Positions 7,610 through 15,145 are shown, counted from the first letter of the stretch. The stretch is DNA of 24,081 bases from a virus (IMGVR_UViG_3300031746_000169:1-24081); one strand, 5' to 3'. Translations and numbers: made by a program. The notes: generated by a model not told the origin, from the letters alone.

Positions 7610-7690
7610 ATGGACCCGGAGGCCATTATCATTTGGATTGCTGGAAGGGGTGGTTTACCTCCCATTGATCAAAGTGGTGTAGACGAATAA
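7610..7690 (+). CDS. Mini-ORF copying the capsid C-terminal motif (26 aa)
   Basis: An ATG three bases after the capsid stop (TAA TTA ATG) opens 26 codons ending in TAA at 7688. It is in the same frame as the capsid gene. Its residues 9-24, WIAGRGGLPPIDQSGV, match the capsid end WMANTGGALPTVNQTGV with one gap. About half of the aligned positions are identical and most others are conservative (M/I, V/I, N/D, T/S). The matching residues often use different codons (Leu CTT/TTA, Pro CCG/CCT, Gln CAG/CAA), which suggests an old duplication kept at protein level. No ribosome binding site precedes the ATG, so expression would need reinitiation after the capsid gene or read-through of its TAA. The homology is seen; expression is inferred. 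Confidence 0.5.
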   Translation: MDPEAIIIWIAGRGGLPPIDQSGVDE

Positions 7691-7696
7691 GAATGC

Positions 7697-7733
7697 TAGC
7701 TTGGGGCTGGGTTCACAGCCTGGCCCCAAGCTA
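7697..7733 (+). terminator. Strong hairpin after the capsid gene (possible attenuator or 3' stabiliser)
   Basis: TAGCTTGGGGC (7697-7707) and GCCCCAAGCTA (7723-7733) form a perfect 11-bp GC-rich stem with a 15-nt loop. No T-run follows (next bases TATATCTCG), so it is not a textbook intrinsic terminator. It could still pause RNA polymerase or protect the 3' end of the capsid message. It lies in the non-coding gap between the mini-ORF and the next gene's ribosome binding site. Confidence 0.55.
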
Positions 7734-7765
7734 TATCTCGAATTAGAAATATATAGGAGGAATGT

Positions 7766-8269
7766 ATGGGAGTCAAAAGAGGTGATAGGGTAAGTTTAAA
7801 TACTGAGAAGAGACTATACTTTTTCCAGGATGGCGAAGGTGGAATTAGACTTTCGGTAGAACAAAATGAAATGGCCATTATTCCGGTAACGGCAACAGAT
7901 GTCCATTTATCTCAAATCAATCAAGCTATAGACAACGGTCATTTGGTTGTTGGTTGGACCGAAAAAAAGACAGAGGAGTTAGATAAAGATAGCGATATAC
8001 AGAAACTTCTTGAAAGCGGAAGAAACAAGGTTGACGAATGGATATATGCCATAAGAGAAGATAAGACTATGAAAAGCGGGGAAAAGGTTTCTAAACTTGA
8101 GCGCCTATTGGAACTCGAGAAAGCTGGTAAAAATCGAAAGAGTGTGGTTAAGATAGCAGAAAGTACTCTAAATACTATCGGAGGAATCTCCTCGGTAGAG
8201 GAGGTGGAAAAAACCAAGATAGAGATTCCAGTAATTTTTGGGAATAGCGAGACGCTAGAAACTAAATAG
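7766..8269 (+). CDS. Small head-associated protein, function unknown
   Basis: A 167-aa protein starting after TAGGAGG (7754-7760). An ATG at 7762 is out of frame and too close to the site. The first ~65 residues are predicted beta, with a Phe/Gly-rich strand pair (RLYFFQDGEGGIRLSV) and an acidic turn, ending LSQINQAIDNGHLVVGW. The remainder is a charged helical region (KLLESGRNKVDEWIYAIRE, KLERLLELEKAGKNRKSVVK) with an extended tail. No enzyme motif or membrane segment is visible. Its place directly after the capsid gene and before the neck genes makes a minor head or head-completion protein likely. I do not recognise the family with confidence. Confidence 0.6.
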   Translation: MGVKRGDRVSLNTEKRLYFFQDGEGGIRLSVEQNEMAIIPVTATDVHLSQINQAIDNGHLVVGWTEKKTEELDKDSDIQKLLESGRNKVDEWIYAIREDKTMKSGEKVSKLERLLELEKAGKNRKSVVKIAESTLNTIGGISSVEEVEKTKIEIPVIFGNSETLETK

Positions 8270-8277
8270 GGGAACAC

Positions 8278-9657
8278 ATGTCGGCACCTTTAATTATCAG
8301 TAGGACACCTGATGTAAATGAGGTAGGGGTATATCTAAATAAATATATTGAGGTTGTTTTTGATCAAGTTTTGGATCAGACAACTCTTAATGATAATACT
8401 ATCGTATTATACAGAGTATCCGATTACCAGATTCTTGGTAAATCCATTAGTTTTGATATAACTACTAATACTGTTACGATAGCTACCGATATAGTTTTAG
8501 ATCAGAATACTCAATATAATATGGTGATTGTGGGTGCAGATCAATCCACTACTTGTATTAAAAATGATTCCAATGAATCACTTGCAGTGTCTGTATCGTG
8601 GTATTTTACAACTGGAACTGAATCGGCAGCCCCGGAAGGAGAAACCCATGTAGAAGAAGGGGCGGAAGTACCATCAGCTCAATCTCCAGTATCTTTAGTA
8701 TTGGAACCGACAGATACCGGAGTTTTCGCAATAAAGTCAACTTATCCCGAGAATTATGCTTCTAATATTGGGGTTATGAATGGAGATTATGAGACCGTAT
8801 ATTATTCTGGTCCAGTAGCAGTTACTTTTAATAAAGCGGTTGCTAGTGGTGTTTCAGTAGATCAATCTTGGCTAACTTTTGAAGTTTCGCCTATAGATGG
8901 AGATCCGGCAACTATTACCCACATGCCGAGCGGGGTATTATCCAATACTAACGGAAGTACCTTGACATGGGTTCCAGCAACTTATGGTGCTAATGATTAT
9001 AGTTGGAGGATAAATAATGAAATTACCGTATCAGTTTCTAACACTGTAAAGGATTATTCCGGAGTAGAACTTGGAAATCAATATAGATTTATGTTTACTA
9101 CGAACTATAGACCGTATTATTGTACGGTTGCCAAAATAAGATCGGTAGTCGGATCTTTCTTGAGGGAAATTCCTGATGATACGATTTCTCGTAATATATA
9201 TCTTAATTCGTTAGAAGTTTATAATATAGCAAATACTATATATAGTCAGTATCTCTGGGATATAGATCACCCTACCTTTGCTGCTAAGATGTGGGTTTGC
9301 TGTAAAACTCAGTATGATCTATTATATGCCAAGCTTTTAGATATGGCAAGTTCGGGTCCCGGTACAATTAAGAGACTTGGGGACTTTACTATACAGGAAA
9401 GCACCGAGATACAAGCTGGAGTAAAGGGCGCACTTCAGAAGTCTTTGGATTGTACTAATGCTTGGTTAAAACTTATACTTGGAAAATATAGAAGGGCTAA
9501 AGCAAAGATGGTTGTAAAGGGAGTGGCATCTCCCGCAACTCCTCCGATGAGGGGAGTTAGAACATGGGCTCTCGAAACTGGTAGGGATACTCTTGGAGCT
9601 AATAAAACATTGACTAGAAGAATGAAGAGTCCTGGAATATATTCCGAATGGAGTTAA
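8278..9657 (+). CDS. Ig-like domain protein fused to a probable head-tail adaptor
   Basis: GGGGA precedes the ATG, 8 nt after the previous stop. The first ~112 residues form a bacterial Ig-like domain of the SbsA/Big_5 type: RTPDVNEVGVYLNKYIEVVF, then LDQTTLNDNTIVLY, ending SVSWYFTTGTE. A Pro/Glu linker leads to a second domain of the same kind (~145-280: PENYASNIGV, VAVTFNKAV, ending YRFMFTTNY). The last ~180 residues are helical: IRSVVGSFLREIPDDTISRN, then two long helices and TIKRLGDFTIQESTE. They resemble connector/adaptor proteins (HK97 gp6, SPP1 gp15) that bind under the portal. The order capsid, small protein, this, stopper and terminator supports an adaptor. I infer that the Ig domains decorate the neck. 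The Ig call is strong, the adaptor call moderate. Confidence 0.65.
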   Translation: MSAPLIISRTPDVNEVGVYLNKYIEVVFDQVLDQTTLNDNTIVLYRVSDYQILGKSISFDITTNTVTIATDIVLDQNTQYNMVIVGADQSTTCIKNDSNESLAVSVSWYFTTGTESAAPEGETHVEEGAEVPSAQSPVSLVLEPTDTGVFAIKSTYPENYASNIGVMNGDYETVYYSGPVAVTFNKAVASGVSVDQSWLTFEVSPIDGDPATITHMPSGVLSNTNGSTLTWVPATYGANDYSWRINNEITVSVSNTVKDYSGVELGNQYRFMFTTNYRPYYCTVAKIRSVVGSFLREIPDDTISRNIYLNSLEVYNIANTIYSQYLWDIDHPTFAAKMWVCCKTQYDLLYAKLLDMASSGPGTIKRLGDFTIQESTEIQAGVKGALQKSLDCTNAWLKLILGKYRRAKAKMVVKGVASPATPPMRGVRTWALETGRDTLGANKTLTRRMKSPGIYSEWS

Positions 9658-9668
9658 AGGAGGATTAG

Positions 9669-10271
9669 ATGGGATTACCGCTTTTTCCTAAAGGTGGATT
9701 TCAAACACTAAAGGTGCCTCCATATCCATTTGAGCCGAGTAAGCGATATACCGAAATAGATCTCAGGGAAGAGATGAAGATAATGTTAGAAGGGGACGCT
9801 TATGCTCCCAGAAGAGGTCATTGGGCATTATTAAGAAGAATGGATAGGCGGCAAAGATGTGTGTGTTGGAATAGGAAGGGTAAAGATGATGAACAGTATA
9901 GTCTTGATGAAAGTAAGTATAATGAACCCGAATTAAGATGCTCTGTATGTAACGGAGAGGGATGGGTTTACGAAGATGAGTTACATCTTGTAAGACGTAG
10001 ATTAGTTTCTCCTGAAATAGGTCTTGCCGCGTCCGAAGTTGTGTCAGATATAGGTTTTATCAATATAAATTATATAGTGTATTACTTTCAATATTATGTT
10101 GCTCCGCAGAAGGGGGATAAAATTATTGAGATAGAGTTAGATGTCAATGAAAATCCAGTCAGACCATATGTGCAGAGGGAACTTTATAGAATAGCTGTAG
10201 CTGAACCCTTTAGAGATCAGATCGGTAGAGTAGAATATTGGAGAGCATCCGCCGAACTGGAGGTAGTGTAG
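9669..10271 (+). CDS. Neck protein with Cys4 zinc site, likely head-tail stopper
   Basis: A 200-aa protein with AAAGGAGG overlapping the previous stop region. The N-terminus is Pro-rich (KGGFQTLKVPPYPFEPS). It is followed by GHWALLRRMDR and four cysteines: C64 and C66 (RCVCWN), then C91 and C94 (CSVCNGEGW), the last resembling the CxxCxGxG zinc knuckle of DnaJ. The second half is a beta-barrel-like region with VAPQKGDKIIEIELDVNENP and VQRELYRIAVAEPFRDQIGR, ending RVEYWRASAE. Such a barrel plus gene position just after the adaptor and before the tail terminator fits the head completion or stopper proteins that plug the portal after packaging. The function is inferred from order and fold impression; the zinc site is direct. 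Confidence 0.55.
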   Translation: MGLPLFPKGGFQTLKVPPYPFEPSKRYTEIDLREEMKIMLEGDAYAPRRGHWALLRRMDRRQRCVCWNRKGKDDEQYSLDESKYNEPELRCSVCNGEGWVYEDELHLVRRRLVSPEIGLAASEVVSDIGFININYIVYYFQYYVAPQKGDKIIEIELDVNENPVRPYVQRELYRIAVAEPFRDQIGRVEYWRASAELEVV

Positions 10272-11237
10272 ATGGCAGAGTTGGGTAAAAAGATAGAATC
10301 TTATACGGAAGCTCCGTATTACAATGCTAATCCTGATCTTGATAGAAAGAGACAATCCGATAGGAACGCCACACTTAACCAGATAACTACTTATATCCAT
10401 CAAAGTTTGTTGGATTTTCAAGGAAAATGGGATCGTACGGACAGAAGCGATTATATAATTTCAATGCCAAATGCTCGTTATCTGGCCGTTGGTGATAAGA
10501 TTAGCAATATAACTGCTAATAAATTTTATTTGATTGCAGAAGTGATATCCGAAGCCGGCAAAGGTGGTATGATAAGATTAAATACACAGGGTGCCTCGGC
10601 TCCTCAAGAGGATGATGTTTTAAGGTTGGATGAAAAAAATACCATTAATTTTGAGTCCTCTTATTCTAGGTATTACCAGGATAGACCTCTTGAGCAATGG
10701 AAGGATACCATTATATATAGAGTTAAACGAAGAGAACCTGGAACAATATCTAAACATCCTTTTGATCCTCCGACCGAAATTAAACCTAGGATAAGGGAAT
10801 ATATAGTTGATATAGATCATCCCGGGTGTCATGTAGTAGTAATGGGTCAATGGTTTGATAATTTAATTCAATTTGATTGTTGGTCTAAATATAACAATAG
10901 GGCTGATGATCTAATTGAATGGTTCGAAGATTTTGTATATAAATATATCTGGGTTTGGAAGAAAAATGGGGTCAATGAAATACTGTATTGGATGAGAAAT
11001 ACCGATGAAGAAAGTAGTAAGTGGCGAAATGACCTTGCGGTAAGAAATGTTATTTATTACTTCAAGACAGAAAAAATTGTTACAATAAAGGAATACGATT
11101 TTAGACAGATAGATCTATTTCTGGAGTTGGACAATGCGCTTCCATCAGGCTTTTATGGGGTTAGCTATGGGAATGTATTACCAGCGTCCGGAAACCTAGA
11201 AATCCTGGATAAGGGTTTCAGAACCTACATTACTTAA
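10272..11237 (+). CDS. Probable tail terminator / tail completion protein
   Basis: The ATG directly follows the previous TAG, and GGAGG (10259-10263) lies inside the previous gene. The 321-aa product has a mixed N-terminal half: a helix TLNQITTYIHQSLLDFQGKW, then barrel-like strands KFYLIAEVISEAGKGGMIRL. The C-terminal half has the alternation expected of tail terminators (lambda gpU, SPP1 gp17 type): VVMGQWFDNLIQFDCWSKYN, then a helix RADDLIEWFEDFVYKYIWVW, then edge strands NVIYYFKTEKIVTIKEYDF. Tail terminators cap the finished tube and join it to the neck. The position immediately before the sheath gene is typical. Confidence is moderate because sequence similarity in this class is low. Confidence 0.55.
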   Translation: MAELGKKIESYTEAPYYNANPDLDRKRQSDRNATLNQITTYIHQSLLDFQGKWDRTDRSDYIISMPNARYLAVGDKISNITANKFYLIAEVISEAGKGGMIRLNTQGASAPQEDDVLRLDEKNTINFESSYSRYYQDRPLEQWKDTIIYRVKRREPGTISKHPFDPPTEIKPRIREYIVDIDHPGCHVVVMGQWFDNLIQFDCWSKYNNRADDLIEWFEDFVYKYIWVWKKNGVNEILYWMRNTDEESSKWRNDLAVRNVIYYFKTEKIVTIKEYDFRQIDLFLELDNALPSGFYGVSYGNVLPASGNLEILDKGFRTYIT

Positions 11238-11253
11238 AAAGGAGGAAATGAGA

Positions 11254-12615
11254 ATGACGACCTTTGCAAATTTACCAGGAGCAACGGTAGAAATATTAGA
11301 TCAAGGTTTACGTATAAGTAGGCCGCCGTCTGGCCCCACGATCCTCCTGCTTGGATGTACCACATCAACAAATACCAATGCTACGCCATATGTCCCATAT
11401 TCTGTTTCTGACGGCTCAATGACCACTGCCTATATGTCATTTAAAAATGCTGATGGTACAGTCAGTCCGATTTGTCAGGCTCTGTATGAATGCCATATCG
11501 CAGGCGGAATGGATATAGAATTAATAAATATTCTTCCCGCTGCTTCAGGAGCAAGTCTCGCAGCTAACGACTTATATGGTTATTTAGGATATGCGTATGG
11601 AGTTTTAATAAACCATAACGTTGACATAATGGTCCCGGTTGGTGTTAATATTGATGATTCGGTTACAGCGAATTATCATGATGGTTATGGTACTACTTGG
11701 AACTTTGGTTATCAGTTAGCTAATTTCTGTTATCAGGCTACTAAGAATAACAATACTTGTATAGGTGTGATTTCCGTAGCATCGGCAACCGCTGATCCTT
11801 CTGGAACTCCGACCCTTGTGGAAGTGGAAAATTGGGTTCAGGATCTAGAAGCATATGCGGGCGCTCTTGCTCCTTATGATGGTACAACTGAAACTTCAGT
11901 GGGCGTACCCGGAAATTATTGTTTCGTTGCAACTACTACGGAAGAAATGCCTGCTAGTTATGCTGGTGGAGATGTTACGGATGCTAAGGGCAATAAGGTT
12001 GATATAGGTGCATATATTTCGGTTGTTGCGGCTAATATTCGCGCAGTAAATGATGCAGCTGTGGAACTCTATCCTACCCTTGGTTATTATAACACTAGTG
12101 GAGCTGCGGCTTATGCCGGTTTGGTAAGTAGTTTGGAATCCAAGAGTGCCCCCACGAATAAAATTCTTAATGGGGTAACTTGGGCTCAGGGTGTATCTGA
12201 AAACCAGGCTGATAGATTAGCCGGGAACAGATTTGTTACACTCCTTCAAAAACCTAAAGGTATTGTTGTTGCAAGTGCCATGACAGGAGCTTATAATATT
12301 GATGCGTACTCCCGTTCTGACTTTGTTAGATTGTCAACGGTAAGAATTGTTCATGACGCAATTAATTATGTCAGGGCTACAGCTGATCAATTTATTGGTG
12401 AACCCAATAATGCTCCTCAAAGAAATGCTTTAGCAACTGCTATCGAAAGTGCTCTTAAGAGCATGCAGGAACGTGGTGCACTTAGAAGGTTTAATTTCAA
12501 TGTATACGCAACACCTACTGATCAAGTACTTGGAAAGGCTACTGTTGAGTTAATTCTGGTACCTGCATTCGAATTGCAACAGATCACGGTGATCGTTGCT
12601 CTAACCTCTGAATAA
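11254..12615 (+). CDS. Contractile tail sheath protein
   Basis: The sheath surrounds the tube and contracts to drive it into the cell. The gene could open at ATG 11248, but GGAGG ends at 11245, only 2 nt away. ATG 11254 gives an 8-nt spacing and a typical sheath start, MTTFANLPGATVEILDQG, so 453 aa is preferred. The N-terminal region has SGPTILLLGCTTS. The middle is a variable beta-rich domain with alpha/beta elements (VLINHNVDIMVPVGVNIDDS). The C-terminal domain is diagnostic of phage sheaths: SDFVRLSTVRIVHDAINYVR, then a helix with NALATAIESALKSMQERGAL, then TVELILVPAFELQQITVIVA. The tube gene follows directly, as usual. Confidence 0.92.
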   Translation: MTTFANLPGATVEILDQGLRISRPPSGPTILLLGCTTSTNTNATPYVPYSVSDGSMTTAYMSFKNADGTVSPICQALYECHIAGGMDIELINILPAASGASLAANDLYGYLGYAYGVLINHNVDIMVPVGVNIDDSVTANYHDGYGTTWNFGYQLANFCYQATKNNNTCIGVISVASATADPSGTPTLVEVENWVQDLEAYAGALAPYDGTTETSVGVPGNYCFVATTTEEMPASYAGGDVTDAKGNKVDIGAYISVVAANIRAVNDAAVELYPTLGYYNTSGAAAYAGLVSSLESKSAPTNKILNGVTWAQGVSENQADRLAGNRFVTLLQKPKGIVVASAMTGAYNIDAYSRSDFVRLSTVRIVHDAINYVRATADQFIGEPNNAPQRNALATAIESALKSMQERGALRRFNFNVYATPTDQVLGKATVELILVPAFELQQITVIVALTSE

Positions 12616-12639
12616 CTCTAAAAAGGGAGGATAATACAC

Positions 12640-13239
12640 ATGGCAGTCAGTGAATATACACGCAGTTATAACTCTTTCTCCGGCGTAGATATTAAAGCTA
12701 CGTTTGCGGGAAAGGTTATAGGTGAATTACAGGGCGTGTCTTATGCTGTGACGAGAGAAAAAGCCCCCATTTACACAATGGGTTCGGCTGATCCTCGTTC
12801 CTTTTCTAGGGGAAAAAGAGGTATTGCCGGTACTCTTGTGTTCACAGTATTTGACAGAAGCGCTCTGATAGAAACGTTTAGAAGCTTGCAAGATAAGGGT
12901 GGTTGGTTCTTTGCACATGACAGCGACGTTCAGAAACACTACAGTGAAGAGGCGAAAGGGGCTCAGGTTTGGCAGGATATTAATACTGATAATACTTGGC
13001 AACCTGCTTGGTATCCCGATCAAGTTCCGCCATTTGATGTTGTTCTTACTGCGGCCAACGAATACGGCCAGGTAGCTCAAATGGCTATACTGGGTGTGGA
13101 AATTCTGAATGAAGGTTCTGGTATGTCCATAGATGATATTGTAACCGAACAATCTATGACATTTGTTGCCAGGGAAGTACAACCGTGGAGAGCGTCGTTC
13201 TCGGACGTATCTTCTACTAAGACCTGGATGGGAACCTAA
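12640..13239 (+). CDS. Major tail tube protein
   Basis: AAGGGAGG precedes the ATG. The 199-aa protein has a tube-type beta-barrel pattern: SFSGVDIKATFAGKVIGELQ, IYTMGSADPRSFSRGKRGIA, GTLVFTVFDR, PPFDVVLTAANEYGQVAQMA and SGMSIDDIVTEQSMTFVARE. It stacks as rings to form the tail channel inside the sheath. The gene is the first of three paralogous tube-type genes. This one has an extra ~32-residue segment rich in Trp, His and Asp (WFFAHDSDVQKHY to AWYPDQ) before the conserved PPFD motif. Its place directly after the sheath, with a strong ribosome binding site, makes it the likely main tube subunit. Confidence 0.85.
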   Translation: MAVSEYTRSYNSFSGVDIKATFAGKVIGELQGVSYAVTREKAPIYTMGSADPRSFSRGKRGIAGTLVFTVFDRSALIETFRSLQDKGGWFFAHDSDVQKHYSEEAKGAQVWQDINTDNTWQPAWYPDQVPPFDVVLTAANEYGQVAQMAILGVEILNEGSGMSIDDIVTEQSMTFVAREVQPWRASFSDVSSTKTWMGT

Positions 13240-13256
13240 TAGAAATTATTTAAAAT

Positions 13257-13288
13257 AATGGGGCTATAGTGTGAGCTATAGCCCCATT
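13257..13288 (+). other. 13-bp perfect inverted repeat between two tube genes
   Basis: AATGGGGCTATAG (13257-13269) and CTATAGCCCCATT (13276-13288) pair perfectly around a 6-nt loop, TGTGAG. On the + strand no T-run follows (CCAAGAGGGG), so simple termination is unlikely. On the - strand it is followed by T-rich sequence, but there is no - strand gene to terminate. It lies 18 nt after the tube stop and 4-5 nt before the next ribosome binding site. An RNA 3'-stabiliser, processing site or translation modulator are all possible. Confidence 0.6.
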
Positions 13289-13303
13289 CCAAGAGGGGAA
13301 AAT

Positions 13304-14035
13304 ATGCCTGGTATATATCCTATAGATCCTAATTTTACATCTAGTAATGATCAAGTTCAAAATGAAATGTCTACCAGGAGAAGCGCTCTAGGAGAAGCTA
13401 ACTATAAGAGCAAGTATGGATTTTATAATTCATTTTCCGGGGCTGACATTGTTGCTTATATACATATTGGACCACAAAAAACAGGAGAAACAGATAGTAC
13501 GGGTGCTGCGACAGAAACACAACCTGTTTTAGGTGTACTTGGGAATTTGCAAACATTGAGTTATAGTACGTTTAGAGAAGTGGATCCCGTCAGGAGTCTT
13601 GGTAAGACATATGCCGATGCATATACGCGTGGTCCGAGAACTATAGCTGGTACGCTCGTGTGGACCGTATTAGACCAGCATGTTCTTGCCGAGGCCTTAA
13701 AATATGCCGGAAATCAGGATTTCGATGTATCAACTACCCTAGTAGATCAGATTCCGCCATTTGATATTATAGTTACCTTTAATAATGAATACGGGGATGT
13801 GGCAACTATGGGTATCTATGGGATTAGAATTATTAATGAAGGTTCTACATTCAGTATAGATGATATGATTACTGAACAAACAAATTCATTTGTAGCAGCT
13901 GATATCGATATGCTTCATAAGGGTAAGCCATTCAAGTGGAATGCTGAAACAAATAGGAATGCTAAAACCGGGTCTGATATTCTTATGGCTTTGGCAAAAA
14001 AGAGAATGTCATCCCACGGGAGTACAATAATATAA
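13304..14035 (+). CDS. Second tail-tube-like protein
   Basis: A paralog of the major tube protein. A GTG at 13271 would also open this frame, but it lies inside the loop of the hairpin. ATG 13304 follows AGAGGGG at a good distance, so a 243-aa product is preferred. Shared blocks with the first tube: FYNSFSGADIVAYIHIG, LGNLQTLSYSTFREVDPVRS, RGPRTIAGTLVWTVLDQ, QIPPFDIIVTFNNEYGDVAT, IINEGSTFSIDDMITEQ. It has a short Gly/Thr-rich insertion (residues ~62-78, around KTGETDSTGAATET) in an early loop and a ~35-residue basic C-terminal extension ending KKRMSSHGSTII. Likely roles are a minor tube ring at one end of the tail, or a baseplate/tube junction protein. Confidence 0.72.
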   Translation: MPGIYPIDPNFTSSNDQVQNEMSTRRSALGEANYKSKYGFYNSFSGADIVAYIHIGPQKTGETDSTGAATETQPVLGVLGNLQTLSYSTFREVDPVRSLGKTYADAYTRGPRTIAGTLVWTVLDQHVLAEALKYAGNQDFDVSTTLVDQIPPFDIIVTFNNEYGDVATMGIYGIRIINEGSTFSIDDMITEQTNSFVAADIDMLHKGKPFKWNAETNRNAKTGSDILMALAKKRMSSHGSTII

Positions 14036-14808
14036 TGGCTGATAATCAGAACCAGGTGATTAATAAATTTGATTTTTATTCCGGATCACAGGCCAATATC
14101 TGGTTTGGGAATATCCTTATAGACGATATCAACTCTATCCAATGGGTAAGATCTCAAGGTAAGATGCCGATTTATGGATATGCTTCTCAGTTATTTGATG
14201 CGGTGGCTGTGGGAACAGTTGTTGTACAGGGAACTTTTTCTATTAACTTTCGCCAAAGGGGATATCTTCCGGCAATTATAAATGAAATTAGTGGTCTATA
14301 TAAAATTTTGGCTCCAGATGATCCGAGCGGGAAAAAACAGTTCGATCAGACAAAATGGCCTGTAATAAGGGGCTTAGTTCAAATGCATCTTAAAAATGGT
14401 ACATTTGGGCCCCAATCCATAATTGAGATACAGGAACTGGGAAATAACGAAAATTTCTTTGAACTTGCTAAAGATTATGAGAATCTAATATGGGGTATAG
14501 GACCAGCAAATGATTATACTTCAGAAAAAGATATCCAGCAAGTTTCTGAAAATACTTCTTCTTGGGATCCTCCTGATGTAAAACAGGCAAAGGATATTCC
14601 CGGAGGATTTAATATTTTGATAACTTACGGTAGTCAGTCTCAGGAGGCTGAAACCTTAAGCGATCATATGCAGTCTACTACGAAAAGCTTAACGGGGGTT
14701 CATCTGATAGGCGAATCTCAATTAGTACAAGTGGGAGGTCAACCTATTCAAGAGCACTATAGTTTTATAGCTAGAAACACCGATGAATTTATCGGTACAT
14801 CGAGATAG
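14035..14808 (+). CDS. Third, divergent tail-tube-like protein
   Basis: The start overlaps the previous stop (TAATG), with CGGGAG at 14017-14022 about 12 nt upstream, so translation is probably coupled. The 257-aa product keeps the tube outline: FDFYSGSQANIWFGNILIDD, then IQWVRSQGKMPIYGYASQLF, then VVQGTFSINFRQRGYL, and a C-terminal IARNTDEF. Between these it carries a ~100-residue insertion with a Glu/Asn/Asp-rich middle (IIEIQELGNNENFFELAKDY). It lacks the PPFDI motif of the other two but has PGGFNILITYGSQSQE at the matching place. I infer a tube initiator or distal tail tube protein that contacts the baseplate. Paralogy is supported by aligned blocks and tandem arrangement. Confidence 0.62.
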   Translation: MADNQNQVINKFDFYSGSQANIWFGNILIDDINSIQWVRSQGKMPIYGYASQLFDAVAVGTVVVQGTFSINFRQRGYLPAIINEISGLYKILAPDDPSGKKQFDQTKWPVIRGLVQMHLKNGTFGPQSIIEIQELGNNENFFELAKDYENLIWGIGPANDYTSEKDIQQVSENTSSWDPPDVKQAKDIPGGFNILITYGSQSQEAETLSDHMQSTTKSLTGVHLIGESQLVQVGGQPIQEHYSFIARNTDEFIGTSR

Positions 14809-14819
14809 GAGGAAGAGAA

Positions 14820-15143
14820 ATGACAGAAAGTTTAGTTAAGGGTATTACCCAGGAATTAATCGAGGAATGGAGAGCTAAGTACGGAGAAATCTATTTAATA
14901 ACTCTTGGTGATGAACAGTTTGTGTATCGGCCATTAAAAAGATTCGAATATAAGACTATTATGGCTAATGCAGAGTCTACCAGGGCATTCAACGAAGAGA
15001 AAATCGTACAGATGTGCGTAGTCAATCCCGCTATAGATGTGACCAAATTGCCTACATTGAAAGCCGGAACAATCTCAACTCTTGTAGAACTCATTATGGC
15101 AGCTTCTAATTTTGGAATAACCGAAGAACCAGTTAAGCTCTAA
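14820..15143 (+). CDS. Tail assembly chaperone 1
   Basis: AGGAGGAAG precedes the ATG. The 107-aa protein lies between tube and giant genes, the place of gpG/gpGT-type chaperones that coat the tape measure during tail assembly. Its core (residues ~11-100) reads LIEEWRAKYGEIYLITLGDE, then QFVYRPLKRFEYKTIM, a Cys/Pro turn (CVVNPAID), then AGTISTLVELIMAASNFG. The W..KYG..Y....G....YRPL.R.EY pattern recurs in chaperone-type genes of large phages. The following gene is a longer paralog. The two frames are related as -1, but the gene ends in TAA with no slippery heptamer in the usable overlap. Confidence 0.65.
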   Translation: MTESLVKGITQELIEEWRAKYGEIYLITLGDEQFVYRPLKRFEYKTIMANAESTRAFNEEKIVQMCVVNPAIDVTKLPTLKAGTISTLVELIMAASNFGITEEPVKL

Positions 15144-15145
15144 AA

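Noticed and set aside
8178-8210. GGAGG-rich palindrome near the end of the small head gene
   Set aside because: It encodes ordinary residues (GGISSVEEVEK), and no in-frame start or gene follows it closely enough.
11248-11253. First ATG of the sheath frame
   Set aside because: Only 2 nt after GGAGG; the ATG at 11254 has an 8-nt spacer and a typical sheath N-terminus.
11625-11665. TTGACA with a possible -10 about 17 nt downstream inside the sheath gene
   Set aside because: The -10 match is poor (GTTAAT) and it lies in dense coding sequence with no reason for an internal promoter.
13271-13303. GTG start for the second tube protein
   Set aside because: The GTG is in the hairpin loop without a ribosome binding site; ATG 13304 follows AGAGGGG at a proper distance.
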